A stretch of DNA of 19,635 nt from DATGUP01 sp035301265 (GTDB taxonomy: Bacteria; Bacillota; Bacilli; Bacillales; Amphibacillaceae). Positions 1 through 6,656 of this stretch are shown in pieces. How positions within the stretch are numbered: the stretch's first letter is position 1; every line of letters begins with the position of its first letter. The translations under genes were made by a program, and so were the position numbers. Under the pieces are notes generated by a model. The model made no database searches. It worked only from the letters and a program-made list of their open reading frames with translations, and had not been told where the DNA came from. Location of the stretch: the NCBI GenBank assembly GCA_035301265.1, contig DATGUP010000014.1:1-19635 (forward strand). The letters run 5' to 3'.

Positions 1-411
1 TTAGATATGCAAAACCGATTAATGCGCATCGGCATAAGTATTGAAACCATTACCGATTCACACAATCAAATGATTCGTTCCAATTCTGTCAATAAAGAAA
101 CCGTTATTGTTGCGATCAGTCTAACCGGTAGTACTAAAGACGTTGTTGATGCAGTTAAAAATGGAAAAAAAAATGGCGCCACCATTGTCGCTATCACCAA
201 TTATACGGCATCTCCTTTAACAAGTTATGCCGATCATATCCTACTTACGTCGGCCAAAGAAAATCCATTGGATAGCGGTTCACTCGTATCAAAAATTTCC
301 CAGCTGTTTGTGATTGATCTTTTATGCACAGGTATAACGATGAAAAATCATAAAAAAGCGAAGAAAATAAAGGAGCAAGTAGCTGAAACGATATCAAACA
401 AACTGTATTGA
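1..411 (+). CDS. RpiR/MurR-family transcriptional regulator, C-terminal part (partial at left edge)
   Basis: The reading frame is open from base 1, so only the C-terminal part is in the window (about 136 residues). It is a SIS (sugar isomerase) domain. The stretch VIVAISLTGSTKDVVDAV is the phosphosugar-binding loop, followed by GATIVAITNYTASPLTSYADHILLT, the usual second half of the fold. In this family an N-terminal helix-turn-helix, missing here, binds DNA, and the SIS domain senses a sugar phosphate to control sugar or amino-sugar catabolism genes. The gene ends in TGA at 409-411. No plus-strand gene follows for 5 kb, so its target probably lies upstream or outside the window. Family call is firm; the ligand is unknown. 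Confidence 0.85.
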   Translation, partial: LDMQNRLMRIGISIETITDSHNQMIRSNSVNKETVIVAISLTGSTKDVVDAVKNGKKNGATIVAITNYTASPLTSYADHILLTSAKENPLDSGSLVSKISQLFVIDLLCTGITMKNHKKAKKIKEQVAETISNKLY

Positions 412-541
412 ACAATGTATCAATCTTGACAATATCGGAATAGCAATAAAAATAAATTAGAACAAAGCAGCCTTTTTGTTTTACATTCAAATACCACTAA
501 AGACACTGAGAAAGATCGCGCCGACAAAAAGCAACAGTCTG

Positions 542-590
542 AAAGAAAAAGTAGTCCAGTTTTTGAGCTGAACTACTTTTTTATTTATAT
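542..590. terminator. Rho-independent terminator, probably bidirectional
   Basis: Arms 550-559 and 568-577 form a 10-bp stem with an 8-base loop. One position is a C:A mismatch on the plus strand but a G.U pair in minus-strand RNA. Both sides have T-rich tails. It lies 29 bases past the stop of the minus-strand DUF2269-like gene, for which it fits best, and also lies between that gene and the regulator ending at 411. Confidence 0.75.
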
Positions 591-605
591 ACGTTTTGTT
601 TTGTC

Positions 606-1058
606 TCAAAACGGCTTCGTAATCATTAAAGCAATGATGATCAAAAAGACGACGTTTGTAAGCCGTTCATAGAAAAATAACTGTTTAGCAAGCCGATAAT
701 ATTCATCTGGGATTTTCTCGCCCTGATGTTCCTGCAAAAGAGCTTTGATCGGCTTAGCCTTAGGTGCTAAAACTGTTGGGCCCGCTAAAAGTGCTATTAA
801 AAACAAAATAAGACTTATAATATACCAGCCCTGTGTGAAAAGATGCGTGTTTAAAAATCCCATCCACAGCCCGGTTACGACCAATAATGTTCCACCGACC
901 ATCACAAAAACATGGATGCGATTGCGAATGACGTATGCGTGCCGTAATTCAGTCATCGTTTTGGCTTTTGTCACAATATAAATCATTACAAAGCCCGGAC
1001 CCAGGCCGAGAATAGCAGAAAATATATGAATAAACACGAGAATATCGTAAAAAGACAT
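606..1058 (-). CDS. DUF2269-like integral membrane protein
   Basis: A protein of 150 residues with four predicted membrane helices, roughly residues 4-24, 44-64, 77-98 and 128-148. The first helix carries FIHIFSAILGLGPGF, and a basic segment RNRIH leads into the second. This pattern matches predicted membrane proteins of the DUF2269 type, whose function is not known. I chose the ATG at 1056-1058 because a GGAGG sits 8 bases upstream; the longer frame from 1094 has no ribosome binding site. The gene stands alone, with its own promoter-like region upstream and a terminator at 542-590. Family assignment is from memory of the pattern and is moderately sure. Confidence 0.7.
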   Translation of the reverse strand: MSFYDILVFIHIFSAILGLGPGFVMIYIVTKAKTMTELRHAYVIRNRIHVFVMVGGTLLVVTGLWMGFLNTHLFTQGWYIISLILFLIALLAGPTVLAPKAKPIKALLQEHQGEKIPDEYYRLAKQLFFYERLTNVVFLIIIALMITKPF

Positions 1059-1096
1059 GCTTCTTGCCTCCGAACATGAAGATGATACCGACACCT

Positions 1097-1123
1097 ATTA
1101 TACAATACTTCGGTATACGAAGG
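1097..1123 (-). promoter_or_regulatory. Putative promoter -10 with adjoining dyad, for the DUF2269-like gene
   Basis: On the minus strand a perfect TATAAT lies at 1102-1097, about 40 bases before the start codon. Immediately upstream, 1108-1122 is a dyad (CTTCG-N5-CGAAG) in the place of the -35/-10 spacer, a position typical of repressor operators. No good -35 hexamer is visible. A 12-bp perfect palindrome (CACACATGTGTG) follows at 1135-1146. The regulator is unknown. Confidence 0.35.
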
Positions 1124-1221
1124 TTGTGACATAGCACACATGTGTGGTGGGATTTTCCATTTAACGCTTTGGTAAGCCTTGACTATGTGTATCTGACAAA
1201 GCATGATATATTCCTGTCATC

Positions 1222-2091
1222 TTATCCCTCTCCCACATACCGCTTTAAAATCGCATCCACGTGCGCCCCATAGCTTTCACCAAATAGATTTAAGTGCACG
1301 AGTAAATAATAAAGTTGATACAATGGTTTCATGTCGGCATAATTGTCATCAAGTGGAAATCTTTCCTTATAAGCGTCGTAAAATGTTTGCGAAAATCCGC
1401 CAAACAATTCCGTAAAGGCCAGCTCGAAATGCCTGTCTCCATACAAAACCGACGGGTCGATAACGTATGGTTCACCGCCAGGCCCGACAAGCCAGTTACC
1501 ACCCCATAAATCCCCGTGCAAACAAGATGGCTCAACTTTCTCCGGAATCCACTCTCCTAATCGTACGAGCAATGTTTCCATTTGTCGGCGGCGTTTACCG
1601 GTTATCCGATGACGATCAATGCCTTGTTGAAGCTGCGCGCCTAACCGGCGGTCGCGGTAATATTCTAGCCAACTTGAAAAGAGCCCGTTCGGTTGCGGTA
1701 GGGCGCCGATAAACGATGCTTCGAAAAATCCGTGCTTGTTGCCGATATGTTTGTGTAACCCGGCGATGCGCTCACCCAACTTCTTTTCCGTATCCGCCAT
1801 CTTTCGCCCTTCAACCCATTCCATAACGAGAAAAGCGGCATTTTTCGCATCAGAAACAGCGTATACTTCTGGTACCGCGACCGTGTTTGTTTGGCGAATA
1901 AGTTCCAGTCCCTCAGCTTCTGAAACAAAAAACCGCTCCGGTGCATTCATATGATGTTTGATAAAATATTGGCCTGTTTCAGTTTCTACAAAAAAAGTCT
2001 TATTAATGGATCCGCCGTATACGCGTCTTATTTCGTGCAAAGTCGAATGATCATTGGCTTTGTGGAGTGCTTTTTGAAGCCAATTATCCAT
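1222..2091 (-). CDS. Fructosamine kinase family protein (protein deglycation kinase)
   Basis: A protein of 289 residues, the usual length for bacterial fructosamine-3-kinase-related proteins with a phosphotransferase (APH-like) fold. Residues 26-30 (GGSIN) and 42-46 (YFIKH, invariant lysine) form the nucleotide-binding lobe. The catalytic loop HGDLWGGNW is at 192-200, and IDP at 211-213 is the metal-binding DFG equivalent. FGES near the C terminus is also typical. Family members phosphorylate sugar adducts on lysine or free ketosamines so that they break down spontaneously, repairing glycated proteins. An AGGAGG lies 9 bases before the ATG at 2091. The gene appears monocistronic. The family is clear; the true substrate (ribulosamine or other) cannot be told from sequence. 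Confidence 0.88.
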   Translation of the reverse strand: MDNWLQKALHKANDHSTLHEIRRVYGGSINKTFFVETETGQYFIKHHMNAPERFFVSEAEGLELIRQTNTVAVPEVYAVSDAKNAAFLVMEWVEGRKMADTEKKLGERIAGLHKHIGNKHGFFEASFIGALPQPNGLFSSWLEYYRDRRLGAQLQQGIDRHRITGKRRRQMETLLVRLGEWIPEKVEPSCLHGDLWGGNWLVGPGGEPYVIDPSVLYGDRHFELAFTELFGGFSQTFYDAYKERFPLDDNYADMKPLYQLYYLLVHLNLFGESYGAHVDAILKRYVGEG

Positions 2092-2264
2092 GATGAGCTA
2101 CCTCCTGTGACGTTTTTGCCTTTGATCTCCATACAACATACGATTGATTGACAGATTGCTGGATTGTCTCTTTCTTTTGCCTCAAGGGATGTACGCACAA
2201 TCACCGGCTCACTCTTTTTAGTTGTCAACATAAAGCCCTTTTATTCAAAACTACTCGCAAACAA

Positions 2265-2295
2265 AAAACACAGGTCTATCCCTGTGTTTTAGCAT
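2265..2295 (-). terminator. Rho-independent terminator of the deaminase gene
   Basis: A perfect 10-bp inverted repeat (2265-2274 with 2281-2290, AAAACACAGG/CCTGTGTTTT) has a 6-base loop. In minus-strand RNA the stem is followed by a T-rich run (TTTTTTGTTT). It sits about 40 bases after the stop of the nucleoside deaminase. Confidence 0.8.
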
Positions 2296-2333
2296 CAATC
2301 CCGTTTGGCAAAAAGTACGATGACCATCTTTTT

Positions 2334-2786
2334 TTATGACCGTTCCTTCCACATTTGCATCGGGTTTTTCTGGTCTTTTTCCAGTGGCATATGTTTCATT
2401 TTTACTGTCCGCTCTTCACGTGCTTTCGTAAAATCTTCATATAGAATAGTCGATGCATCGAGACCTGCATCGGCCGTTTCTTCGACAGAAGCACAGTAGT
2501 ATCCTTCAGTAATGCCGGCATAAAACATAGCGGTTAAACACATCGGACACGGCTCACCGCTTGCATACATCACATGGCCGGACAAATCATTGGTCTGAAG
2601 CTTCTCCTGCGCCCGGCGAATAGCAAGTAATTCTGCATGTCCGCTAACATCATATTTTATATGAATTTCATTAACACCTTCAGCCACGATTTCTCCGTCT
2701 TTAACGAGTACAGCTCCGAATGGCTGCCCACCTTCTTTCACATTGTCAGCTGCTAATTGGACCGCGCGTTTCATAAACTGATCCAT
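2334..2786 (-). CDS. Nucleoside/guanine deaminase (CDA superfamily)
   Basis: A protein of 150 residues of the cytidine/deoxycytidylate deaminase superfamily. HAE at 50-52 supplies a zinc-binding histidine and the proton-shuttling glutamate; PCPMC at 79-83 supplies C80 and C83 as the other zinc ligands. The spacing, the text EPCPMCLTAMFYAGI, and the C terminus PMQMWKE resemble Bacillus guanine deaminase GuaD, whose swapped C terminus covers the active site. That enzyme converts guanine to xanthine and ammonia in purine salvage. A GGAGG precedes the ATG at 2786. The gene lies 87 bases after the PTS_EIIC_2 gene on the same strand and has its own terminator. Superfamily is certain; guanine as the substrate is likely but not proven. 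Confidence 0.8.
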   Translation of the reverse strand: MDQFMKRAVQLAADNVKEGGQPFGAVLVKDGEIVAEGVNEIHIKYDVSGHAELLAIRRAQEKLQTNDLSGHVMYASGEPCPMCLTAMFYAGITEGYYCASVEETADAGLDASTILYEDFTKAREERTVKMKHMPLEKDQKNPMQMWKERS

Positions 2787-2823
2787 TCAGAGACCCCTCC
2801 ATTCTAGAAGAACATTCTTATAT

Positions 2824-2849
2824 TCATCATAATATAAATTTCATGATGA
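2824..2849. repeat. Imperfect dyad between the permease and deaminase genes
   Basis: TCATCAT at 2824-2830 is inverted as ATGATGA at 2843-2849 around an AT-only 12-base centre. It lies about 25 bases after the permease stop and 40 bases before the deaminase start. It could be an operator or a weak hairpin; there is no T-tract to support termination. Confidence 0.3.
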
Positions 2850-2873
2850 TGCCATAGCGTTCTGAAATACACC

Positions 2874-3893
2874 TTATTCATAGACAATTTTCATATCACC
2901 AGATTTAATCCAGTTATTTTTTCTAAACGCTGCCGTAACGATTAAACTTATTATAGCTGGGGCAATGACATGCAACAATAAGATGCTCCAAAAAACGCGC
3001 CACGAAAACCCCATTGTTTCAAACGTCATGATTTGACCGACTAAACCACTTGTTCCCATGCCCGCACCTGCTGAGTTATTTTCTAATTGCAACCACACTG
3101 TGGCGATTGGCGCCAGCATCGCACCTGCGACTGTAGGTGGGATAAGAATCAGCGGATTTTTTATAATATTAGCGATCTGTAACATTGACGTACCGAGACC
3201 TTGGGCTAAAAAACCACCTAAACCATTATCGCGATAACTCGCAACAGCAAATCCGATCATTTGTGCCGAACAACCAACAGCCGCAGCACCTGCTGCAAGT
3301 CCGTCAATCGATAGCATAAAGGCAATCGCCGCACTCGAAATCGGCGCCGTTAGTGCCCAGCCCATTAACACAGCCACTAGAATGCCCATGATGAAAGGTT
3401 GTTGCGTCGTCGCCCAATTGATCAATTCTCCAAACCAAGTCATCAATGCATCGATCGGTGGCCCGATGAACTTTCCTGTCAAAAAGCCAACCAAGATCGT
3501 CATAAACGGTGTCACTAAAATGTCTACGCGAGTTGTTTGATAGACGATTTTGCCGCATTCACCAGCCAAGACCGATGCTACATAACTACCGGTTGGACCA
3601 CCCAATTCCGCACCGAATGCGCCGGCGAACAATGCGGAAAACAGCACAAGTGACGGTGCATTCAGCCCGTAAGCAATCGCCACCCCTATAGCACCGCCCA
3701 TCACTTTCGTTTCCATTGCAAATTCGCCCATTTCAACAAAAAACGAAAAACCTGGAATCTGTTCACCAATCGTTTTAATAATCAGCCCGATGATCAATGA
3801 TGAAAACAACCCTAGCGCCATGTAACTTAACGCAGTAATCACATATTTTTTGACCGACAGAGATACTCCCTTTTTCTTTAAAAACGCTTTCAT
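2874..3893 (-). CDS. PTS_EIIC_2 / PfoR-like membrane permease
   Basis: A very hydrophobic protein of 339 residues with about nine or ten membrane helices. Glycine-rich loops such as FAGAFGAELGGPTGSYVAS (about residues 89-107) and the C-terminal FETMGFSWRVFWSILLLHVIAPAIIS are characteristic of the PTS_EIIC_2 group, which includes PfoR-like proteins. These resemble the membrane (IIC) part of sugar phosphotransferase systems, but no IIA or IIB gene accompanies it here, so it may act as a transporter or sensor by itself. The ATG at 3893 has an AGGAGG six bases upstream. The upstream region holds two CRP/FNR-type boxes and promoter elements. The substrate is unknown; the family call is good. Confidence 0.8.
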   Translation of the reverse strand: MKAFLKKKGVSLSVKKYVITALSYMALGLFSSLIIGLIIKTIGEQIPGFSFFVEMGEFAMETKVMGGAIGVAIAYGLNAPSLVLFSALFAGAFGAELGGPTGSYVASVLAGECGKIVYQTTRVDILVTPFMTILVGFLTGKFIGPPIDALMTWFGELINWATTQQPFIMGILVAVLMGWALTAPISSAAIAFMLSIDGLAAGAAAVGCSAQMIGFAVASYRDNGLGGFLAQGLGTSMLQIANIIKNPLILIPPTVAGAMLAPIATVWLQLENNSAGAGMGTSGLVGQIMTFETMGFSWRVFWSILLLHVIAPAIISLIVTAAFRKNNWIKSGDMKIVYE

Positions 3894-3906
3894 TTTTAGC
3901 CTCCTA

Positions 3907-3922
3907 TGTGAAATTATTCACA
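3907..3922 (-). promoter_or_regulatory. CRP/FNR-type box, start-proximal copy
   Basis: On the minus strand this reads TGTGA-ATAATT-TCACA, a perfect match to the TGTGA-N6-TCACA pattern bound by CRP/FNR-superfamily regulators (for example Fnr or ArcR in Firmicutes). It lies just upstream of the ribosome binding site of the PTS_EIIC_2 gene and just downstream of a TATACT -10-like element at 3931-3936. Confidence 0.5.
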
Positions 3923-3963
3923 AAAAATGCAGTATAAATTTTTGTGAGAAATTTAACTTGCTT

Positions 3964-3994
3964 GTATTATTACGTGATTTTTTTCACATGTCAA
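3964..3994 (-). promoter_or_regulatory. Promoter with embedded CRP/FNR-type box for the PTS_EIIC_2 gene
   Basis: On the minus strand a perfect -35 TTGACA (3994-3989) is followed by a 16-base spacer and TAATAA (3972-3967). The whole spacer is a second TGTGA-N6-TCAC box (3973-3988, nine of ten conserved positions). A factor bound there would block RNA polymerase at this promoter. The downstream TATACT at 3931-3936 has no good -35, so a factor-dependent promoter is the alternative reading; the upstream box would then centre near -56. Confidence 0.5.
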
Positions 3995-4009
3995 GCGCTA
4001 AGGTCATTT

Positions 4010-4066
4010 TCGCTTAAAAAATAATCAAGACGCGACATATCTATGATGATACATCGAGTCTTGATT
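4010..4066 (-). terminator. Probable terminator of ddl
   Basis: A 9-bp perfect stem (AATCAAGAC at 4023-4031 with GTCTTGATT at 4058-4066) encloses a long 26-base loop with further weak pairing. In minus-strand RNA it is followed by ATTTTTTAAG. It begins about 12 bases past the ddl stop codon. Confidence 0.6.
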
Positions 4067-4078
4067 TCATCGCCGGAT

Positions 4079-5182
4079 TCAATCCACCCATACCGTACTT
4101 TTCAGTTGCCTATCTTGTTCATGACGCTCGATAGCAAGCTCAATCAAGCGATTGATCAATTCCGTATATGGTATACCGCTTGCTTCCCACAGCTTCGGAT
4201 ACATGCTGATTTTTGTAAAACCTGGAAGCGTGTTGACCTCATTAACAACAATGTCCCCATTTTCCAACAGGAAAAAGTCAACCCGTGCGAGTCCCTCGCA
4301 CTGCAATGTTTCAAATGCTTTAATCGCTGTTTCTTGAATCTGTTTAACAACATCACTCGGCAAATCTGCCGGAATCGCTAATTCTGCTCCTTTTTCATCA
4401 ATGTATTTTGACTCATACGAGTAAAATTCAGTTTGCGGTAAGATTTCTCCGGGTAGAGAAGCGATTGGGCTTTCATTACCCAATACTGAACATTCGATTT
4501 CTCGCCCGATAAGACATTCTTCAATGACAATTTTATGATCGTATTGGAAGGCCTCATCAACGGCAGCAGAAAATTCTTCTTTTGTTGAAACTTTGCTGAC
4601 GCCAACTGAAGACCCTTGATTGGCCGGTTTGATAAACATCGGCGTACCTAAAACGTCAGCTGATTTAGCAAAGTCGATCGCGTCTTGTTGATTACGTGTA
4701 TAAGTCAAGCTTTTTGCCACATTGAGACCGGATGCTTTCATGAGTGTTTTGGCAATATCTTTATCCATGCAAATTGCAGAAGAGAGCACACCCGGACCGA
4801 CAAACGGAAGATTGGCCATGCGCAGCATTCCTTGCAATGAACCGTCTTCGCCCGATGTCCCGTGTACGATTGGAAAAATAACATCCAACTGATCGATTGT
4901 ATCGGCATTTGCAGAACGAATCAGTTGATGATCAGACGAGCCCGGAACGATGGCAATATGTTCATTCGATTTATTCAATTGTATGAGCTGTGGATTATCA
5001 GCATTGAGTAAATAGGCCGATTGATCGTTCAAATGCCAATTTCCTTCTTTGTCTATCCCGATCAACATGACGTCATACTTATCCTTATCAATGGCATCGA
5101 CGATGTTTTTTGCTGACTGTAGCGACACTTCATGTTCAGTCGATTGGCCACCAAAAATAATCCCCACTTTTCTTTTTTTCAT
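4079..5182 (-). CDS. ddl: D-alanine--D-alanine ligase
   Basis: A cytoplasmic ATP-grasp enzyme of 367 residues that joins two D-alanines for peptidoglycan precursor synthesis. The N-terminal signature GGQSTEHEVS is at 11-20 (E16 corresponds to the catalytic glutamate of the first D-Ala site). HGTSGEDGSLQG is at 108-119, and the ATP-grasp lysine and loop FIKPANQGSSVGVS at 183-196. The C-terminal block RVDFFLLENGDIVVNEVNTLPGFT (about 300-323) carries the metal-binding glutamate and asparagine. The omega loop reads FYSYESKY (253-260); the tyrosine there indicates a dipeptide-forming, vancomycin-sensitive type rather than a D-lactate ligase. GAGGGG precedes the ATG by about 11 bases. The murF gene often found next to ddl is not adjacent. 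Confidence 0.96.
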   Translation of the reverse strand: MKKRKVGIIFGGQSTEHEVSLQSAKNIVDAIDKDKYDVMLIGIDKEGNWHLNDQSAYLLNADNPQLIQLNKSNEHIAIVPGSSDHQLIRSANADTIDQLDVIFPIVHGTSGEDGSLQGMLRMANLPFVGPGVLSSAICMDKDIAKTLMKASGLNVAKSLTYTRNQQDAIDFAKSADVLGTPMFIKPANQGSSVGVSKVSTKEEFSAAVDEAFQYDHKIVIEECLIGREIECSVLGNESPIASLPGEILPQTEFYSYESKYIDEKGAELAIPADLPSDVVKQIQETAIKAFETLQCEGLARVDFFLLENGDIVVNEVNTLPGFTKISMYPKLWEASGIPYTELINRLIELAIERHEQDRQLKSTVWVD

Positions 5183-5518
5183 TATTTGTCTTCCCCTCGT
5201 TATATTCTTCCACTATCAATATATACACCGACACTATAAAATGTACGATTTTTATTACATATTTAAAATAGCATGTTTGCTACGTTCTGTCATCATACAA
5301 AGGGATTAAAGTCTTTAGCTATAGCGATCGGTTCATTCTAACAATCTTTTTCATTACAAAAAGCTGTAAAAGCATGGTAGTATTATACTTTGCCACTTTC
5401 AAGTGATATAAACCGCCCATACGAAGCATGTGCTTATGAACCGATGCTAAACGAAGATTAATAAAGAGAAAATAGGAAAATATAGAAGAGGAAAACAAAT
5501 CGAAAGAGGTGTTCACTG
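5183..5518. other. Intergenic stretch between ddl and the broken small gene
   Basis: 336 AT-rich bases hold the upstream region of ddl (minus strand) and of the small gene at 5519 (plus strand). I see TATACT-like -10 candidates but no convincing paired -35, no long inverted repeat, and no open frame with a ribosome binding site. Nothing further can be supported. Confidence 0.5.
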
Positions 5519-5641
5519 ATGATGGGTGGATACGGCCCACAGTAGCACGATGGGAGGCTATGGCATTTTGGCTATTTGATTCATTTCATTTTAACGGGTG
5601 TTGTCGTTTATATCGCGGTTAAGCTTGCCGTAAGAAAATAA
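5519..5641 (+). pseudogene. Small membrane protein gene with two compensating frameshifts
   Basis: A GAGGTG ribosome binding site lies 8 bases before ATG-ATG at 5519-5524. The frame reads MMGGYGPQ and stops at TAG 5543-5545. In the next frame 5544-5576 reads STMGGYGILAI, echoing the MMGGYG start, then stops at TGA 5577-5579. From 5576 the original frame continues LIHFILTGVVVYIAVKLAVRK to TAA at 5639-5641, a plausible single membrane helix with a basic tail. A one-base insertion near 5541-5546 and a one-base loss in the T run at 5575-5577 would restore a protein of about 41 residues. It is either a decaying gene or an artefact of sequencing errors. Its product family is not recognised; similar Gly/Met-rich miniproteins occur beside SHOCT proteins. 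Confidence 0.5.
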
Positions 5642-5663
5642 AAAGCATGCGTTCTTTGGACTT

Positions 5664-5686
5664 GGGCTGCTTGAAGAAGCAGACCC
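5664..5686. terminator. Hairpin between two convergent small genes
   Basis: GGGCTGCTT and AAGCAGACCC pair around a GAAG loop, with one bulged base. It lies between the plus-strand broken gene ending at 5641 and the minus-strand SHOCT gene ending at 5713. No strong T-run follows on either strand, so termination activity is uncertain. Confidence 0.4.
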
Positions 5687-5712
5687 ATTTCCATACTAAG
5701 CTTTCGTCTTTC

Positions 5713-5928
5713 CTATTTCCCGCGTTTTTTCCGTGCCCGCTTATAGTCCTCTTCACTGATTTCACCGCGTTGTAATTTTTCCCGCAAAATAGTAAGTGAA
5801 TCCTTCGCAGAACCTTTTCCATTTCGGAAACGCACAAGAATGATTAAAAGAACAATTGCTACGACCAGCCCAAGAACCACCCGTATGAAAAAAGGCAATC
5901 CCCAAAAATACGCCAGCATATTTATCAC
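5713..5928 (-). CDS. SHOCT-domain small membrane protein
   Basis: A protein of 71 residues. An N-terminal membrane helix (about residues 10-33, FFIRVVLGLVVAIVLLIILV) is followed by a linker and a C-terminal SHOCT domain (about 44-69, with LREKLQRGEISEEDYKRARKK). SHOCT is a short helical-pair module common at the ends of membrane proteins, thought to aid oligomerisation; its exact job is unknown. AGGTG lies 6-8 bases before the ATG at 5928. The gene is convergent with the broken small gene at 5519 and divergent from the PTS operon at 6085. Domain call is good; function is not inferable. Confidence 0.75.
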   Translation of the reverse strand: MINMLAYFWGLPFFIRVVLGLVVAIVLLIILVRFRNGKGSAKDSLTILREKLQRGEISEEDYKRARKKRGK

Positions 5929-5985
5929 CTCATCCTTTATTTATTACCCCGATCCTAATTTTTAAGCATGTTCAACTTCCTTTAT

Positions 5986-6043
5986 ATAACACGATTTGTT
6001 ATTGGACACTCGTCATATTTTTTAAATCGTCGCTATGTATAAT
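5986..6043 (+). promoter_or_regulatory. Putative promoter region of the PTS operon with an upstream dyad
   Basis: A perfect TATAAT at 6038-6043 lies 42 bases before the first start codon but has no good -35. Upstream, 5986-6002 is an inverted repeat (ATAACA-N5-TGTTAT) in the divergent region shared with the SHOCT gene, which could be an operator. A weak core promoter with an upstream dyad would fit an activator, but this is inference. Confidence 0.35.
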
Positions 6044-6084
6044 AAAAAGCTTCGAGTAAAAACTACCGAAAAAGGAGGCTCGGC

Positions 6085-6315
6085 ATGAAAAAAGTTCTTT
6101 TCATGTACGCAACCGCCTTCGCATTGATTTGGACTGGTTATGGCATCTATGCTGTGATCACTGAGCACGTGTATGCATACATCATCTTCGGCATCGGCTT
6201 AGCTTTTTCACTGGTCATTTATGCGGCTGCTTGGTTTGCCTATTGGCTGTTCAAGCACTATAAAAAAATCGATGCGATGGCAAAAGATATTCTTAAACAA
6301 AAACAACAGGAGTGA
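6085..6315 (+). CDS. Small two-helix membrane protein, first gene of the PTS operon
   Basis: A protein of 76 residues with two predicted membrane helices (about 5-27 and 32-57) and a short basic and amphipathic C-terminal tail (HYKKIDAMAKDILKQKQQE). I do not recognise a family. AAAAAGGAGG precedes the ATG at 6085. Its stop codon lies five bases before the IIB start, and its end contains the IIB ribosome binding site, so the two are translationally linked. The location suggests a helper of the PTS permease or a sensor, but nothing in the sequence shows this directly. Coding is well supported by the start signals and the tight spacing. Confidence 0.7.
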   Translation: MKKVLFMYATAFALIWTGYGIYAVITEHVYAYIIFGIGLAFSLVIYAAAWFAYWLFKHYKKIDAMAKDILKQKQQE

Positions 6316-6320
6316 TCCAT

Positions 6321-6644
6321 ATGGCAGAGCAACCGATCAAACTCATTATTCTTTGCAGTTGGGGAGCGACATCGAGCCAGCTGGCCAAAAAAGTACAGGA
6401 GGCGGCAGAAAACCGCGGTATTGATCTTGAGGCTCATGCAGGTGGGACTGGGGAGTTTAAAGAAAAAGCCGATCAATATAATGTAGCTTTGTTGGAGCCA
6501 CAAGTCCGACATTTGAAAAAAGAAGTATCCAAAGTTGCTGATGCACATAATATTCCGCTCGAGCTTGTCGACCAGCGGGCCTTCGCATTGATGGACGGGG
6601 ACAAAGTGCTGGATCAAGTTCTGAACATGGTTGATAACACGTAG
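6321..6644 (+). CDS. PTS system lactose/cellobiose-family IIB component
   Basis: A cytoplasmic phosphocarrier of 107 residues, the standard length for the family. It takes phosphate from IIA and passes it to the sugar during uptake. The N-terminal P-loop-like motif LIILCSWGATSSQL holds the phosphorylated cysteine C12. In most relatives the motif reads CxxGMSTS, so the tryptophan and the ATSS here are slightly unusual. The middle (VALLEPQVRHLKKEV) matches the conserved VLLGPQV region. I chose the ATG at 6321, 8 bases after AGGAG; the in-frame GTG at 6312 overlaps that site. IIC follows after a 12-base gap. Confidence 0.88.
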   Translation: MAEQPIKLIILCSWGATSSQLAKKVQEAAENRGIDLEAHAGGTGEFKEKADQYNVALLEPQVRHLKKEVSKVADAHNIPLELVDQRAFALMDGDKVLDQVLNMVDNT

Positions 6645-6656
6645 GAGGAATCTTTG

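Noticed and set aside
245..490. Minus-strand frame of 81 codons at the left edge
   Set aside because: It overlaps the end of the regulator, has no ribosome binding site and codes for no recognisable domain.
2148..2339. Plus-strand frame across the gap before the deaminase
   Set aside because: It covers the minus-strand terminator and has no start signal; composition is not protein-like.
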